Source: Sulfitobacter sp. (GTDB taxonomy: Bacteria; Pseudomonadota; Alphaproteobacteria; Rhodobacterales; Rhodobacteraceae). From it: 64,000 nucleotides of DNA. Below the pieces are notes generated by a model that worked only from the letters and a program-made list of their open reading frames with translations, was not told the DNA's origin and did no database searches. Positions 26,488 through 35,308 of this stretch are shown here, piece after piece. A program made the translations under genes and the position numbers. The DNA lies in the NCBI GenBank assembly GCA_017854855.1, contig JAFMGZ010000004.1:62001-126000 (forward strand), written 5' to 3'. Position 1 is the first letter of the stretch. Every line of letters starts with the position of its first letter.

Positions 26488-26919
26488 TTAGCGCACCGGG
26501 CGTTTGTCAGCGCGCGGCACCCCGTCTGCAATCACATGAAACGGCTGTATGTCGCAGGTGAAGATGGCCATGGACGGTCCGGCATAGGCGCTGGGGTCGT
26601 CCAATGTGCCGACCTTTACCACCACCGTGGGGCGGTCCGGCAGGCGGGTGATGATATGCGTCCCGCAGGTGCCACAGAATTCACGGGTGCGGGGGTTTTC
26701 CAGATCGCTTCGGGTGAATTGGACGGCTGTGCCCTGCGTATAGCGAAACCCATCCGCTGCCATCATCATAAAGTAGTTGGGGCCACCGCCAGAGATATAC
26801 TGACATTCCCGGCAATGGCATTGTGCCTGCCATTGTGGCGCGCCCGATGTTTCATATTGCAGCGCGCCGCAATAGCACCTGCCGGTGAGGGCTGGTGTTT
26901 GGGGTTCAGAATTCGGCAT
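26488..26919 (-). CDS. GFA-family (glutathione-dependent formaldehyde-activating-like) zinc protein
   Basis: 144 residues of the GFA/Mss4 fold with paired cysteine motifs for zinc: CYCGAL, CHCRECQY and CGTCGTH. Most family members do not act on formaldehyde, so no substrate is assigned. ATG 26919 has AAAGGA 6 bases upstream and overlaps the last codons of the upstream serine hydrolase, implying translational coupling. Confidence 0.88.
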   Translation of the reverse strand: MPNSEPQTPALTGRCYCGALQYETSGAPQWQAQCHCRECQYISGGGPNYFMMMAADGFRYTQGTAVQFTRSDLENPRTREFCGTCGTHIITRLPDRPTVVVKVGTLDDPSAYAGPSMAIFTCDIQPFHVIADGVPRADKRPVR

Positions 26920-28057
26920 AGACGGTCCTTTCAAATGCATCGTAGGTTTTCATGAATCGCGCTTCGACAAAGGGCAGGGATTGGGTCATGAGGACGGCGG
27001 CGATGTCGCGGGCGGGATCGATCCAGTAATGGGTGTTCAGCAGGCCCGCCCAGCTTTGCGAACCGGCGCTGCGTTTGCCGGGAATATCCTCTTGATTGCG
27101 CATAAAGCCCAGAGAATGCACAAGACGGGTGCCGGGAAAGGGGTCAAAGTCGGCCGATTGGCTGGGCACCTTCGAGATCAATCTGGACCATGCCAGACCT
27201 TGCATGTGATCTGCTGTCATGGTGGCCACCGCAGGCTCTGACAATAGGCGGACACCGTCCAATGCGCCTTTGTTCAGGATCATCCGCAAGAACCGCAGAT
27301 AATCGGGCGCTGTAGAGTAAAGCGCATGGCCCATTGCATAGAATTCGGGGTTTGGGGCCGGGGCCAGTTCCATCAGAGAGAAACTGCCGTCGGGGTTTCG
27401 GGCGTTCACCTGTGCCAGGTGCCCGGCCATGTCCTGTGTCACCTCAAAGCCGGTGGAGGTCATGCCGAGGGGGTCAAAAATCTCTGTCTGGCAAAAGGCG
27501 ACGATGGATTGACCGCTGACCGCTTCAACCACCTTGCCCAGCCAGTCGCTGGACAGGCCATAGCCCCAGCGGGTGCCGGGGTCAAAGATCAGGGGGGCGG
27601 TTTCCAATGCACTGTTCAATCCGCTGTGGATCGGCGGGTGACCCACGGCCTTTGCGTAGCGGAACATGCCGTCGCTCCAGCGGGGGTATTCCGAGCCGCT
27701 GGTATGGGTGGCCAGATGGCGGATCGTCGCCTGGGTGCGGGGCGCGCGCAAGATCGGTGTTTCGCCGTCAAATCCATCCAGCACCTGAAGCTGTCCCCAG
27801 GCAGGCAGAATATCTGCGACGGGAGTGTCCAACGCCAGTTTGCCCCGGTCGATCAGGATCATTGCCGCCAGCGCACCGATCCCCTTGGTCATCGAGAAAA
27901 TGCGAAAGGTGGTGTCCAGATCCGCAGGCCTGCCCGGGGCTGCATCGCCAGCGGCCCCTTCAAAGACAATCTGGTGGCCTGTGGCGACCATGGCGACGGC
28001 AAAGGGCAGATCCTGCGCCGCAACTGCCCTGTTCAGTAGGTTTTGAAGTTCTGTCAT
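26906..28057 (-). CDS. Serine hydrolase, class C beta-lactamase/esterase family
   Basis: 383-residue beta-lactamase-related protein. The nucleophile motif SMTK (SxxK) lies in FRIFSMTKGIGALAAM and the second motif is the YGLSSDW tyrosine (Yx[SN] type). No signal peptide is evident, which favours an esterase or D-aminopeptidase-like role in the cytoplasm over penicillin resistance. ATG 28057 has GAGGA about 6 bases upstream; the frame stays open to 28213 without family similarity. It overlaps the GFA gene downstream by 14 bases. Confidence 0.87.
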   Translation of the reverse strand: MTELQNLLNRAVAAQDLPFAVAMVATGHQIVFEGAAGDAAPGRPADLDTTFRIFSMTKGIGALAAMILIDRGKLALDTPVADILPAWGQLQVLDGFDGETPILRAPRTQATIRHLATHTSGSEYPRWSDGMFRYAKAVGHPPIHSGLNSALETAPLIFDPGTRWGYGLSSDWLGKVVEAVSGQSIVAFCQTEIFDPLGMTSTGFEVTQDMAGHLAQVNARNPDGSFSLMELAPAPNPEFYAMGHALYSTAPDYLRFLRMILNKGALDGVRLLSEPAVATMTADHMQGLAWSRLISKVPSQSADFDPFPGTRLVHSLGFMRNQEDIPGKRSAGSQSWAGLLNTHYWIDPARDIAAVLMTQSLPFVEARFMKTYDAFERTVYAEF

Positions 28058-28264
28058 CTTTTTCCTCAGGGTTCGCCGCAGGCACTGTGTCCCCGTGACA
28101 ATGGAGGCCTGTGTACGAATGGGAAAGCCCAAAGCCCGGCCAGAGTGTTTTTGAAGAACCTGCCCCCCTAACACTGCCACAGATCCAAGGTTGCAACGCG
28201 TTAAGTGGCCCAAGGTGGATCAGGCATTCCGGTAAACGCCATGAGGGGCGGTGGCGCGGAAGGG

Positions 28265-29065
28265 TTATTCGCTTCTGATCCGCAGCACCCGAAAGTCGAC
28301 CCGGCGGTCTGCGGCGTCTTCGTCGTCAGAGCCTTCGGAAATCGGGGCGCGTGCCCCGAAACCCACCGCTTCGACGGCCTTGGGATTGACGCCAAGTGCT
28401 ACCAGATGGTTCAGCGCCCGATCCGCGCGTTCCCAGCTGAGCGCCATATTGGTCGCATCATCGCCGCTGCTGTCAGAATGGCCCGCGACCAGCACATAGG
28501 CCTGCGGACAGGTGATGATCCGGTCGCTGATCTGTGCCAGCCTGTCGGCCTCTTGCGGGGTGATGGCGGTGCTGCCCAGCTCAAACCGCAAGATCACAGG
28601 GGCAAGGAAGGAATCGAGCGCGGTGACGCAATCGGCCTGCGCGCTGCGCGCGGAAAGGGGCGGTGCCTGAGGGGCAGTTGCGGCTTGTTCGGCCACTTTC
28701 TGGCGCAGTATTTCAGCCTCGCGTCGGGCCTTGAGTTCGGCATCCCTGGCCATTGCTGCGGCGACAACAAGGGCCAGTTCGTCCTGCGGTGCGGCTGCTG
28801 CGGGTTGATCTGCTGTGGTGGCAATCAGATCCGGTCCGGGCGGTGCCACCAGCGCGGCCAGCGCCTGGGTCGTTGCCTGGGAAAGGGGCGCGTTTGCCGT
28901 TTTGCCAGCATTGCTGTCACTGCCGCTGTCCAGGCCGATCATGGCAATCACGGCCAGCAGCACTGCTGCGCTGCCCGCAAGCAGGGGCAGGCCTGTTCGT
29001 TTCGGCCCCGTTTTCTGTGCCGTTTTGAAATCCAGGGTGCTTTGAGACTTTTTGAACAAATGCAT
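28265..29065 (-). CDS. OmpA-domain peptidoglycan-binding protein with N-terminal membrane anchor
   Basis: 266 residues: a short basic N-terminus, one transmembrane helix (about 26-45, LPLLAGSAAVLLAVIAMIGL), an Ala/Pro-rich linker with a short helical stretch (ARDAELKARREAEILRQKV), and a C-terminal OmpA/MotB-like domain with the peptidoglycan motif VAGHSDSSGDDATNMALSWERA. The topology resembles an inner-membrane protein reaching the cell wall. AGGAGG lies 5 bases before the ATG. Confidence 0.87.
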   Translation of the reverse strand: MHLFKKSQSTLDFKTAQKTGPKRTGLPLLAGSAAVLLAVIAMIGLDSGSDSNAGKTANAPLSQATTQALAALVAPPGPDLIATTADQPAAAAPQDELALVVAAAMARDAELKARREAEILRQKVAEQAATAPQAPPLSARSAQADCVTALDSFLAPVILRFELGSTAITPQEADRLAQISDRIITCPQAYVLVAGHSDSSGDDATNMALSWERADRALNHLVALGVNPKAVEAVGFGARAPISEGSDDEDAADRRVDFRVLRIRSE

Positions 29066-29075
29066 GGGGCCTCCT

Positions 29076-29198
29076 TCAGCGCGGGGACTGGGGTAAAGGG
29101 CGAGGTTGCGGGAGAATTTCGTATTCGGCAGGCAGGCGTTCGCGCAGACAATTCAGTGCTGCCCATTTGTGGCGAAGTGAAAACATCTGCCCTGGCAT
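29076..29198 (-). CDS. Possible 40-residue leader ORF upstream of the OmpA-domain gene
   Basis: An ORF starting MPGQMFSLRHKWAALNCLRE, with AGAGG 5 bases ahead of the ATG, ends 11 bases before the ATG of the OmpA-domain gene. Either a genuine small protein or chance. The rest of the 351-base gap to pheS holds A/T-rich direct repeats (GCGAAATATTGC, GCGGAAATATGTC near 29218-29242) and TACC/GGTA flanking TAAATAT, which look like a promoter or operator area. Confidence 0.3.
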   Translation of the reverse strand: MPGQMFSLRHKWAALNCLRERLPAEYEILPQPRPLPQSPR

Positions 29199-29416
29199 GG
29201 CTACCTCTAGTGAGAGCCGCGAAATATTGCGGAAATATGTCGTAGTAATACCTAAATATGGTAGGCCGCCAAGCCTTTCGCTGCAGGAAAATGGGTATTT
29301 CGGGTGTTTTTTATGCAAATGTCCGCCAGCGGGCGTGATTTTCCGGATTTGCGGGTGGGTTGCATTTCAAAGGGGGCGCAAGTAGCAGGGGCACAACAGT
29401 AGTGATGGGTGCCGCG

Positions 29417-30490
29417 ATGGACGATCTCAAGCAAAAATACCTGAGCCAGATTGCAAATGCCGCCGATGAGGCCGCGCTGGAAGACATCCGGCTGGCGGCG
29501 GTTGGCAAGAAGGGCGAAGTTGCCCTGAAAATGCGCGAACTGGGCAAAATGACCCCGGAAGAGCGGCAGACTGCCGGCCCCGCGCTGAATGCCCTGAAGG
29601 ACGAGATCAACTCGGCTTTGGCGGCGAAAAAGGCAGCACTCGGCGATGCTGCGCTGGATGAGCGGCTGCGGGCAGAGTGGCTGGACGTGACCCTGCCTGT
29701 GCGCACACAGCGGGTCGGGTCGATCCATCCGGTGTCGCAGGTCACCGAAGAGCTGACGGCGATCTTTGCCGAGATGGGTTTTTCCGTCGCCGAAGGGCCG
29801 CGCATTGACACCGATTGGTATAATTTCGACGCGCTGAACATTCCCGGGCACCACCCCGCACGGGCCGAGATGGATACGTTCTATATGCACCGTGCCGAGG
29901 GCGACGACCGCCCGCCGCATGTGCTGCGCACGCATACATCGCCGGTGCAGATCCGCACCATGGAAAAAGAGGGCGCACCCCTGCGCATCATCTGTCCGGG
30001 TGGTGTGTACCGTGCCGATTATGACCAGACCCATACGCCGATGTTCCATCAGGTCGAAGGTCTGGCGATCGACAAGGATATTTCCATGGCGAACCTGAAA
30101 TGGGTTCTGGAGGAATTCTTTGCCGCGTTTTTCGAGATCGACGGCATCAAGACCCGCTTTCGCGCATCGCATTTCCCCTTCACCGAGCCGTCCGCCGAGG
30201 TGGATATCCAGTGTTCATGGGTGGATGGCCAGTTGCGGATTGGTGAGGGCGACGGTTGGATGGAAGTGCTGGGCTCTGGCATGGTGCATCCCAAGGTGCT
30301 GGCGGCGGGCGGGATTGATCCTGACATCTGGCAGGGTTTTGCCTTTGGCATGGGGATCGACCGGATTGCGATGTTGAAATACGGGATCCCGGATTTGCGG
30401 GCCTTTTTCGACAGCGATCTGCGCTGGCTGCGCCATTATGGCTTTGCGTCGCTGGATCAGCCGAATTTGCATGGCGGTTTGTCGCGCTAG
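29417..30490 (+). CDS. pheS: Phenylalanyl-tRNA synthetase alpha subunit
   Basis: Catalytic subunit of the (alpha-beta)2 enzyme. N-terminal coiled coil ([17 protein letters not shown]), then the class II synthetase core with [19 protein letters not shown], the motif 2 region with [20 protein letters not shown], and motif 3 in [15 protein letters not shown]. 357 residues. ATG 29405 is also possible; 29417 matches the usual N-terminus of relatives. pheT follows after 235 bases holding a degenerate copy of the dispersed repeat. Confidence 0.96.
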   Translation: MDDLKQKYLSQIANAADEAALEDIRLAAVGKKGEVALKMRELGKMTPEERQTAGPALNALKDEINSALAAKKAALGDAALDERLRAEWLDVTLPVRTQRVGSIHPVSQVTEELTAIFAEMGFSVAEGPRIDTDWYNFDALNIPGHHPARAEMDTFYMHRAEGDDRPPHVLRTHTSPVQIRTMEKEGAPLRIICPGGVYRADYDQTHTPMFHQVEGLAIDKDISMANLKWVLEEFFAAFFEIDGIKTRFRASHFPFTEPSAEVDIQCSWVDGQLRIGEGDGWMEVLGSGMVHPKVLAAGGIDPDIWQGFAFGMGIDRIAMLKYGIPDLRAFFDSDLRWLRHYGFASLDQPNLHGGLSR

Positions 30491-30581
30491 GCTGGGGTGC
30501 GCATCAGCCTGGGCGATGTCGGTCCAAGGATGTCTGGGCTGGTGGCCATCGCGCATCTTGTGCTTTTGGTGAGGTTGGTTT

Positions 30582-30603
30582 GAGTATTTGGGCAAAAAGG
30601 AGC
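30582..30603 (+). repeat. Dispersed intergenic repeat, divergent copy 3
   Basis: GAGTATTTGGGCAAAAAGGAG between pheS and pheT, about 125 bases before the pheT ATG. It differs from the consensus in the middle (TTGGGCAAA for TTAGGGCCAAA). Confidence 0.55.
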
Positions 30604-30725
30604 GGTTGGCGGTGCTGACCCCAAGTCCTGTGCCCGGTGATTGCGCCTAAGGGTGCAAGTTGCATTGAACCTTTCCGCTTTTGGCGCTACCGAAACCTCC
30701 AAGCATATGCACGAGGGATAGACCC

Positions 30726-33125
30726 ATGAAATTCACGCTTTCCTGGTTGAAAGACCACCTTGAGACAGAGGCCTCTGTTGAGGATATCTGCGAGACGCTG
30801 ACTGACCTTGGTTTGGAGGTAGAGGGCGTTGAGGACCGCGGCGCGAAACTGCGGGATTTTACCATTGGCTATGTCAAATCGGCTGAGAAACATCCCGATG
30901 CAGACCGGCTGAACGTGTGTCAGGTGGAAACGGATGAGGGCGTTATGCAGATCATCTGCGGTGCCCCCAATGCGCGGGCGGGCATCACGGTGGTTGTGGC
31001 CAAGCCGGGCGTCTATGTGCCGGGGATTGATACCACCATCGGGGTGGGCAAGATCCGCGGTGTGGAGAGCTTTGGCATGATGGCGTCTGAGCGCGAGATG
31101 GAGCTGTCGGAAGAGCATGACGGTATCATCGAGCTGGAAAACGGCACGGTTGGGCAGAGCTTTGTGGATTGGCTGGCCGAACATGATCCGGCCAAGGTTG
31201 ATCCGGTGATCGAGATTGCGATTACACCCAACCGTCCTGATGCGCTGGGCGTGCGCGGCATTGCGCGCGATCTGGCCGCGCGTGGATTGGGCAAGCTGAA
31301 AGAGCGTGATGTGGCACCGGTGGAGGGGGTATTCCCCTGCCCGGTTAGCGTGACGATTGAAGAGGATACGCTGGCGCAATGTCCGGTGTTTTATGGCCGC
31401 GTGATCCGGGGCGTGAAGAACGGGCCAAGCCCGGTCTGGCTGCAGGATGCGCTGCGGGCGATTGGGCTGCGTCCGATTTCGTTTCTTGTCGATGTGACGA
31501 ACTTTTTCACCTATGACCGTAACCGTCCTTTGCATGTCTTTGATGCCGACAAGATCGCTGGCAACGCCTTGCGGGTGCATCGCGCGAAGGGCGGTGAGAC
31601 CCTGATGGCGCTGGATGACAAGGAATATACATTTGCCGAGGGCATGACGCTGATCTCGGATGCTGACGGGGTCGAGAGCATCGGTGGTGTTATGGGGGGG
31701 CTTGCCTCGGGCTGTACCGAGGAGACGGTGAATGTCTTTGTCGAGGCGGCCTATTTTGATCCGGTGCGCACCGCCTATACCGGGCGGGCGCTGAAGATCA
31801 ATTCAGATGCGCGCTATCGGTTTGAGCGGGGGATTGACCCGGCCTGGACGCCCGATGGCATCGAACATGCGACGCGGATGATCCTGGATCATGCGGGCGG
31901 TGAGCCGTCTGAGGTGGTGGTTGCCGGTGCGGTGCCGGATACGGCGCGGGCCTATAAGCTGGACACCGATCGCGTGCAATCGCTGGTCGGGATGACCATT
32001 CCGGCCGAGACGCAGCGCGAGACGCTGACGGCGTTGGGTTTTGTCCTGGAGGGGGATATGGCGCATGTGCCAAGCTGGCGTCCCGATGTGCAGGGTTCTG
32101 CCGATCTGGTGGAAGAAGTGGCGCGGATTGCATCATTGACCAAGCTGGAGGGGCGGCCGCTGCCGCGTCTGACCGATGGTGTGCCCCGTCCGGTCCTGTC
32201 GCCGATGCAGCGCCGTGAAGGGGCCGCGCGCCGTGCGGCGGCGGCGCTGGGGTACAATGAATGCGTGACCTACAGCTTTATTGATCAGGCGTCTGCCGCG
32301 CTGTTTGGCGGTGGCACGGATGAGACACGTCTGGAAAACCCGATCAGCGCGGATATGAGCCATATGCGCCCTGCCTTGCTGCCCAGTCTGCTGCAGGCGG
32401 CGGCGCGCAATCAGGCGCGCGGTTTTGCGGATATGGCCCTGTTTGAGGTCGGCCCTGCCTTTCATGGTGGAGAGCCGAATGAGCAACATAACCTGGTCAG
32501 CGGTTTGCTGATCGGGCGCACGGGACCAAAGGATGTGCATGGTGCCTCGCGGCCGGTGGATGTTTTTGACGTCAAGGCGGATGCAGAGGCGGTGCTGGCC
32601 GCAATGGGCGCGCCTACAAAGGTGCAGATCCTGCGCGGTGCGTCCGATTGCTGGCATCCGGGGCGGCACGGCATGATCTGTCTTGGGCCCAAGAAGGTGC
32701 TGGGTATCTATGGCGAGGTGCATCCGAAAATCCTGGCGGCGATGGACGTCAAAGGGCCTGCGATGGCATTCACGCTTTGGCCGGGCGAGGTGCCCTTGCC
32801 GCGCAAGGCGGGGGCCACGCGCCCCGCGCTCAAGATCAGTGATCTGCAGGCGGTAGAGCGTGACTTTGCCTTTGTGGTGGATGCTCAGGTTGAGGCGCTG
32901 ACCCTGGTCAATGCCGCGATGGGGGCGGACAAGGCCCTGATCACAGATGTGCGGGTCTTTGACGAATTCATCGGCGGCAGTCTGGGTGAGGGCAAGAAAT
33001 CGCTCGCCATTACGGTGCGGTTGCAGCCCGAGGGCCAGACCTTGAAAGATGCGGATATCGAAGCGGTCGGTGCCAAGGTGATCGAGAAGGTCAGCAAGGC
33101 CACAGGCGGTGTCCTGCGCGGCTAG
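30726..33125 (+). CDS. pheT: Phenylalanyl-tRNA synthetase beta subunit
   Basis: 799-residue subunit. Domain order: tRNA-binding OB fold (GYVKSAEKHPDADRLNVC), B3/B4 editing domain (ITPNRPDALGVRGIARDLAA), B5, catalytic-like core, and a C-terminal ferredoxin-fold anticodon-binding domain (VFDEFIGGSLGEGKKSLAI). ATG 30726 follows GAGGGATAGACCC. It stands downstream of pheS as usual, though with a longer gap than in most bacteria. Confidence 0.97.
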   Translation: MKFTLSWLKDHLETEASVEDICETLTDLGLEVEGVEDRGAKLRDFTIGYVKSAEKHPDADRLNVCQVETDEGVMQIICGAPNARAGITVVVAKPGVYVPGIDTTIGVGKIRGVESFGMMASEREMELSEEHDGIIELENGTVGQSFVDWLAEHDPAKVDPVIEIAITPNRPDALGVRGIARDLAARGLGKLKERDVAPVEGVFPCPVSVTIEEDTLAQCPVFYGRVIRGVKNGPSPVWLQDALRAIGLRPISFLVDVTNFFTYDRNRPLHVFDADKIAGNALRVHRAKGGETLMALDDKEYTFAEGMTLISDADGVESIGGVMGGLASGCTEETVNVFVEAAYFDPVRTAYTGRALKINSDARYRFERGIDPAWTPDGIEHATRMILDHAGGEPSEVVVAGAVPDTARAYKLDTDRVQSLVGMTIPAETQRETLTALGFVLEGDMAHVPSWRPDVQGSADLVEEVARIASLTKLEGRPLPRLTDGVPRPVLSPMQRREGAARRAAAALGYNECVTYSFIDQASAALFGGGTDETRLENPISADMSHMRPALLPSLLQAAARNQARGFADMALFEVGPAFHGGEPNEQHNLVSGLLIGRTGPKDVHGASRPVDVFDVKADAEAVLAAMGAPTKVQILRGASDCWHPGRHGMICLGPKKVLGIYGEVHPKILAAMDVKGPAMAFTLWPGEVPLPRKAGATRPALKISDLQAVERDFAFVVDAQVEALTLVNAAMGADKALITDVRVFDEFIGGSLGEGKKSLAITVRLQPEGQTLKDADIEAVGAKVIEKVSKATGGVLRG

Positions 33126-33135
33126 GGTCTTAGGG

Positions 33136-34023
33136 TCAGTCCCCTAGAAGATCGGCCAACAGATCAAACACCAGCCTGATGCGCGGGCTGGTGTGCAATT
33201 CGCTGTGGGTGACCAGCCAGACCGGAAACTTCACCGAAAAACTGCCGGGCAGGATCTGCTCCATCTGGGGGGCCTGGGCTGCGACATCATCATCGATGGG
33301 GATGATGCCAAGGCCGCTCTTGGCCATTTCCCAAGCGATCAATCCGTTTTCCGATGCAACACGAAATGCCTCAATCGGCAGGGGTAGGTTCATCCCTGCC
33401 AGATGATCGCGCATGCGCTTTGGGTCGCCCATTGCGATCCAGTCGTGATGGGCAAGGTCCTGCGCGGTCTCGGGGCGTTTGCGTGCGTCCAGATAGCTGC
33501 GTGCGGCATAAAGATGTCCGGTCTTTTGCCCGATCAGGCGGGCGATCAGGGCGGGCTGTTCTGGTCGGACATGGCGGATGGCAATATCGGCTTCGCGCCG
33601 CAAGAGGTCTTGGATCGTATCCGTGGCCACCACATCCAGCATGATTTGCGGGGCGCGCAGGCGCAACTGCTGTGTCACCTGCGGCATGACGTGCCATGAC
33701 ATGATATCACTGGCCGTGACGCGGACGGTTCCTGACAGTTCGGACCTTTGCCCGCTGGCGGTCAAGCCAAAGGCAGCCGCCGCTTTGCCCATATCCTTGG
33801 CATCAAGCAGCAAGGCGCGCCCCGCTTCGGTCAGCATGAGGTTGCGCGCGCTGCGCTCAAACAAGAGCAGATCAAGAGATGCCTCGAAGGCTGCAATCTG
33901 GCGGCTTAGGGTGGGTTGGGTCAAACCAAGCCTGCGTGCGGCCCCAGAAAGCGAACCACATTCTGCGGTCGCCAGGAAGGCGCGCAAATGGTTCCAGTCA
34001 AGATGGGTTGAGGGGTGATCCAT
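33136..34023 (-). CDS. LysR-family transcriptional regulator
   Basis: 295 residues: N-terminal winged helix-turn-helix (LRAFLATAECGSLSGAARRLGLTQPTLSRQIAAFE) and a C-terminal effector domain. It is divergent from the methyltransferase gene at 34107, the standard layout for a LysR regulator and its target. No ribosome binding site is visible, and a 14-base palindrome overlaps the start codon, suggesting autoregulation. The convergent pheT ends 10 bases away. Confidence 0.92.
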   Translation of the reverse strand: MDHPSTHLDWNHLRAFLATAECGSLSGAARRLGLTQPTLSRQIAAFEASLDLLLFERSARNLMLTEAGRALLLDAKDMGKAAAAFGLTASGQRSELSGTVRVTASDIMSWHVMPQVTQQLRLRAPQIMLDVVATDTIQDLLRREADIAIRHVRPEQPALIARLIGQKTGHLYAARSYLDARKRPETAQDLAHHDWIAMGDPKRMRDHLAGMNLPLPIEAFRVASENGLIAWEMAKSGLGIIPIDDDVAAQAPQMEQILPGSFSVKFPVWLVTHSELHTSPRIRLVFDLLADLLGD

Positions 34024-34035
34024 ACATATATGTAT
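34022..34035. promoter_or_regulatory. Palindromic operator candidate over the LysR start codon
   Basis: ATACATATATGTAT is a perfect 14-base palindrome in the 83-base divergent gap, of the T-N11-A general type bound by LysR proteins. It covers the first codon of the regulator. Confidence 0.5.
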
Positions 34036-34106
34036 ACATGGACTGCGAATATGGTCAATTTCGCCGCCTTTGATCCGGGTGTAGGAATATCACAAAGGAG
34101 ACGAAC

Positions 34107-34736
34107 ATGACACAAACTGCCAAGTTTTGGGACAAGCATGCCGAAAAATATGCAGCATCCCCGATCAAGGACCAGAAGTCCTATGAATACACGCTTGAAC
34201 GCACCCGCAGCTACCTTGGGCCTGATGACAAGGTTGTGGAGATCGGCTGTGGCACCGGGGCAACCGCGCTTTTGCTGGCCCCGGGCGTTGGGCAAATCAC
34301 GGGAACCGATATTTCCCCCAAGATGATTGAGATTGCCAATCAAAGGGCGAGGGATGGGGGGAACACCAACGCCTCCTTTGAGGTCAGAACCGCCGCGCAG
34401 GCAATGGAAGATGCGCGGAAGGCTGATGCGGTTCTTGGCTTCAACCTTTTCCATCTGACGGATGATTTTGAGGCTCTGCTGGCCAGCCTGCACCAGAACC
34501 TTGCCCCGGGCGCGCTGTTTATATCCAAGACGCCGTGTTTGTCGGAACCGTCTATCGGGTTCAAACGGTTCATTTTTCGTGGGCTGATCCCGCTGATGCG
34601 GCTGGTTGGTTTGGCGCCATATGTACGCCGCTTCAGCTTTGGAGAGCTGGAGGGGTTGATCACCGACGCTGGCTTTGAGATCATAGAAACCTCTAGCTTT
34701 CCTGCCATGAGCCGCTACATCGTTGCCAGGCGGTGA
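34107..34736 (+). CDS. Class I SAM-dependent methyltransferase
   Basis: 209-residue small-molecule methyltransferase. SAM-binding motif I is VVEIGCGTGATALLLA, motif II region GTDISPKMIEIANQRA, then VLGFNLFHLTDDFEALL. The N-terminus AKFWDKHAEKYAASPI resembles UbiE/COQ5-like enzymes, but it is shorter than UbiE and the substrate is unknown. AAAGGAGA precedes the ATG. Probably regulated by the divergent LysR protein. Confidence 0.88.
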   Translation: MTQTAKFWDKHAEKYAASPIKDQKSYEYTLERTRSYLGPDDKVVEIGCGTGATALLLAPGVGQITGTDISPKMIEIANQRARDGGNTNASFEVRTAAQAMEDARKADAVLGFNLFHLTDDFEALLASLHQNLAPGALFISKTPCLSEPSIGFKRFIFRGLIPLMRLVGLAPYVRRFSFGELEGLITDAGFEIIETSSFPAMSRYIVARR

Positions 34737-34785
34737 CGCGCGTTTCACCCCCAAAACCGAATGTTTGACCACAAAGGATGCCGCA

Positions 34786-35232
34786 ATGCTGAAAGTCTAT
34801 TTATCAGGTGAAATTCACACCGATTGGCGCGAGCAGATCGTGAATGGTTCCAAGGGGCTGGATGTATCGTTCAATGGTCCCGTGACAGATCATGCGGCCA
34901 GCGATGATTGCGGTGTGGCGATCCTGGGGGCAGAGGCGGACAAATTCTGGCATGACCGCAAGGGCGCACAGATGAATGCGATCCGCACCCGCAAGGGGAT
35001 TGCGGACGCCGATGTGGTCGTGGTCCGCTTTGGCGATCAGTACAAGCAGTGGAATGCGGCCTTTGATGCGGGCTATGCTGCGGCTTTGGGCAAGTCCCTG
35101 ATCATCCTGCATGGGCCGGATCACGCCCATGCGCTCAAGGAGGTGGATGCCGCGGCACTGGCGGTGGCGTCTGACCCAGCGCAGGTTGTACAGATCTTGG
35201 GCTATGTGCTGACAGGGTCGCTGCCTGGCTAG
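34786..35232 (+). CDS. YtoQ-family protein
   Basis: 148 residues matching the YtoQ family, a Rossmann-like fold related to nucleoside 2-deoxyribosyltransferases: KVYLSGEIHTDWRE, NGPVTDHAASDDCG, DADVVVVRFGDQYKQWNAAFDAG. Enzymatic activity has not been assigned. AAAGGA lies 6 bases before ATG 34786. It follows the methyltransferase by 49 bases on the same strand and may share its transcript. Confidence 0.9.
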   Translation: MLKVYLSGEIHTDWREQIVNGSKGLDVSFNGPVTDHAASDDCGVAILGAEADKFWHDRKGAQMNAIRTRKGIADADVVVVRFGDQYKQWNAAFDAGYAAALGKSLIILHGPDHAHALKEVDAAALAVASDPAQVVQILGYVLTGSLPG

Positions 35233-35308
35233 ATGCGGCTTGGCCTTCAGGGGCTTTGCAATCCAGTACCGCCGGGCCTAACCTGCTGACAAAGCAGGAG
35301 CGGTGGCG

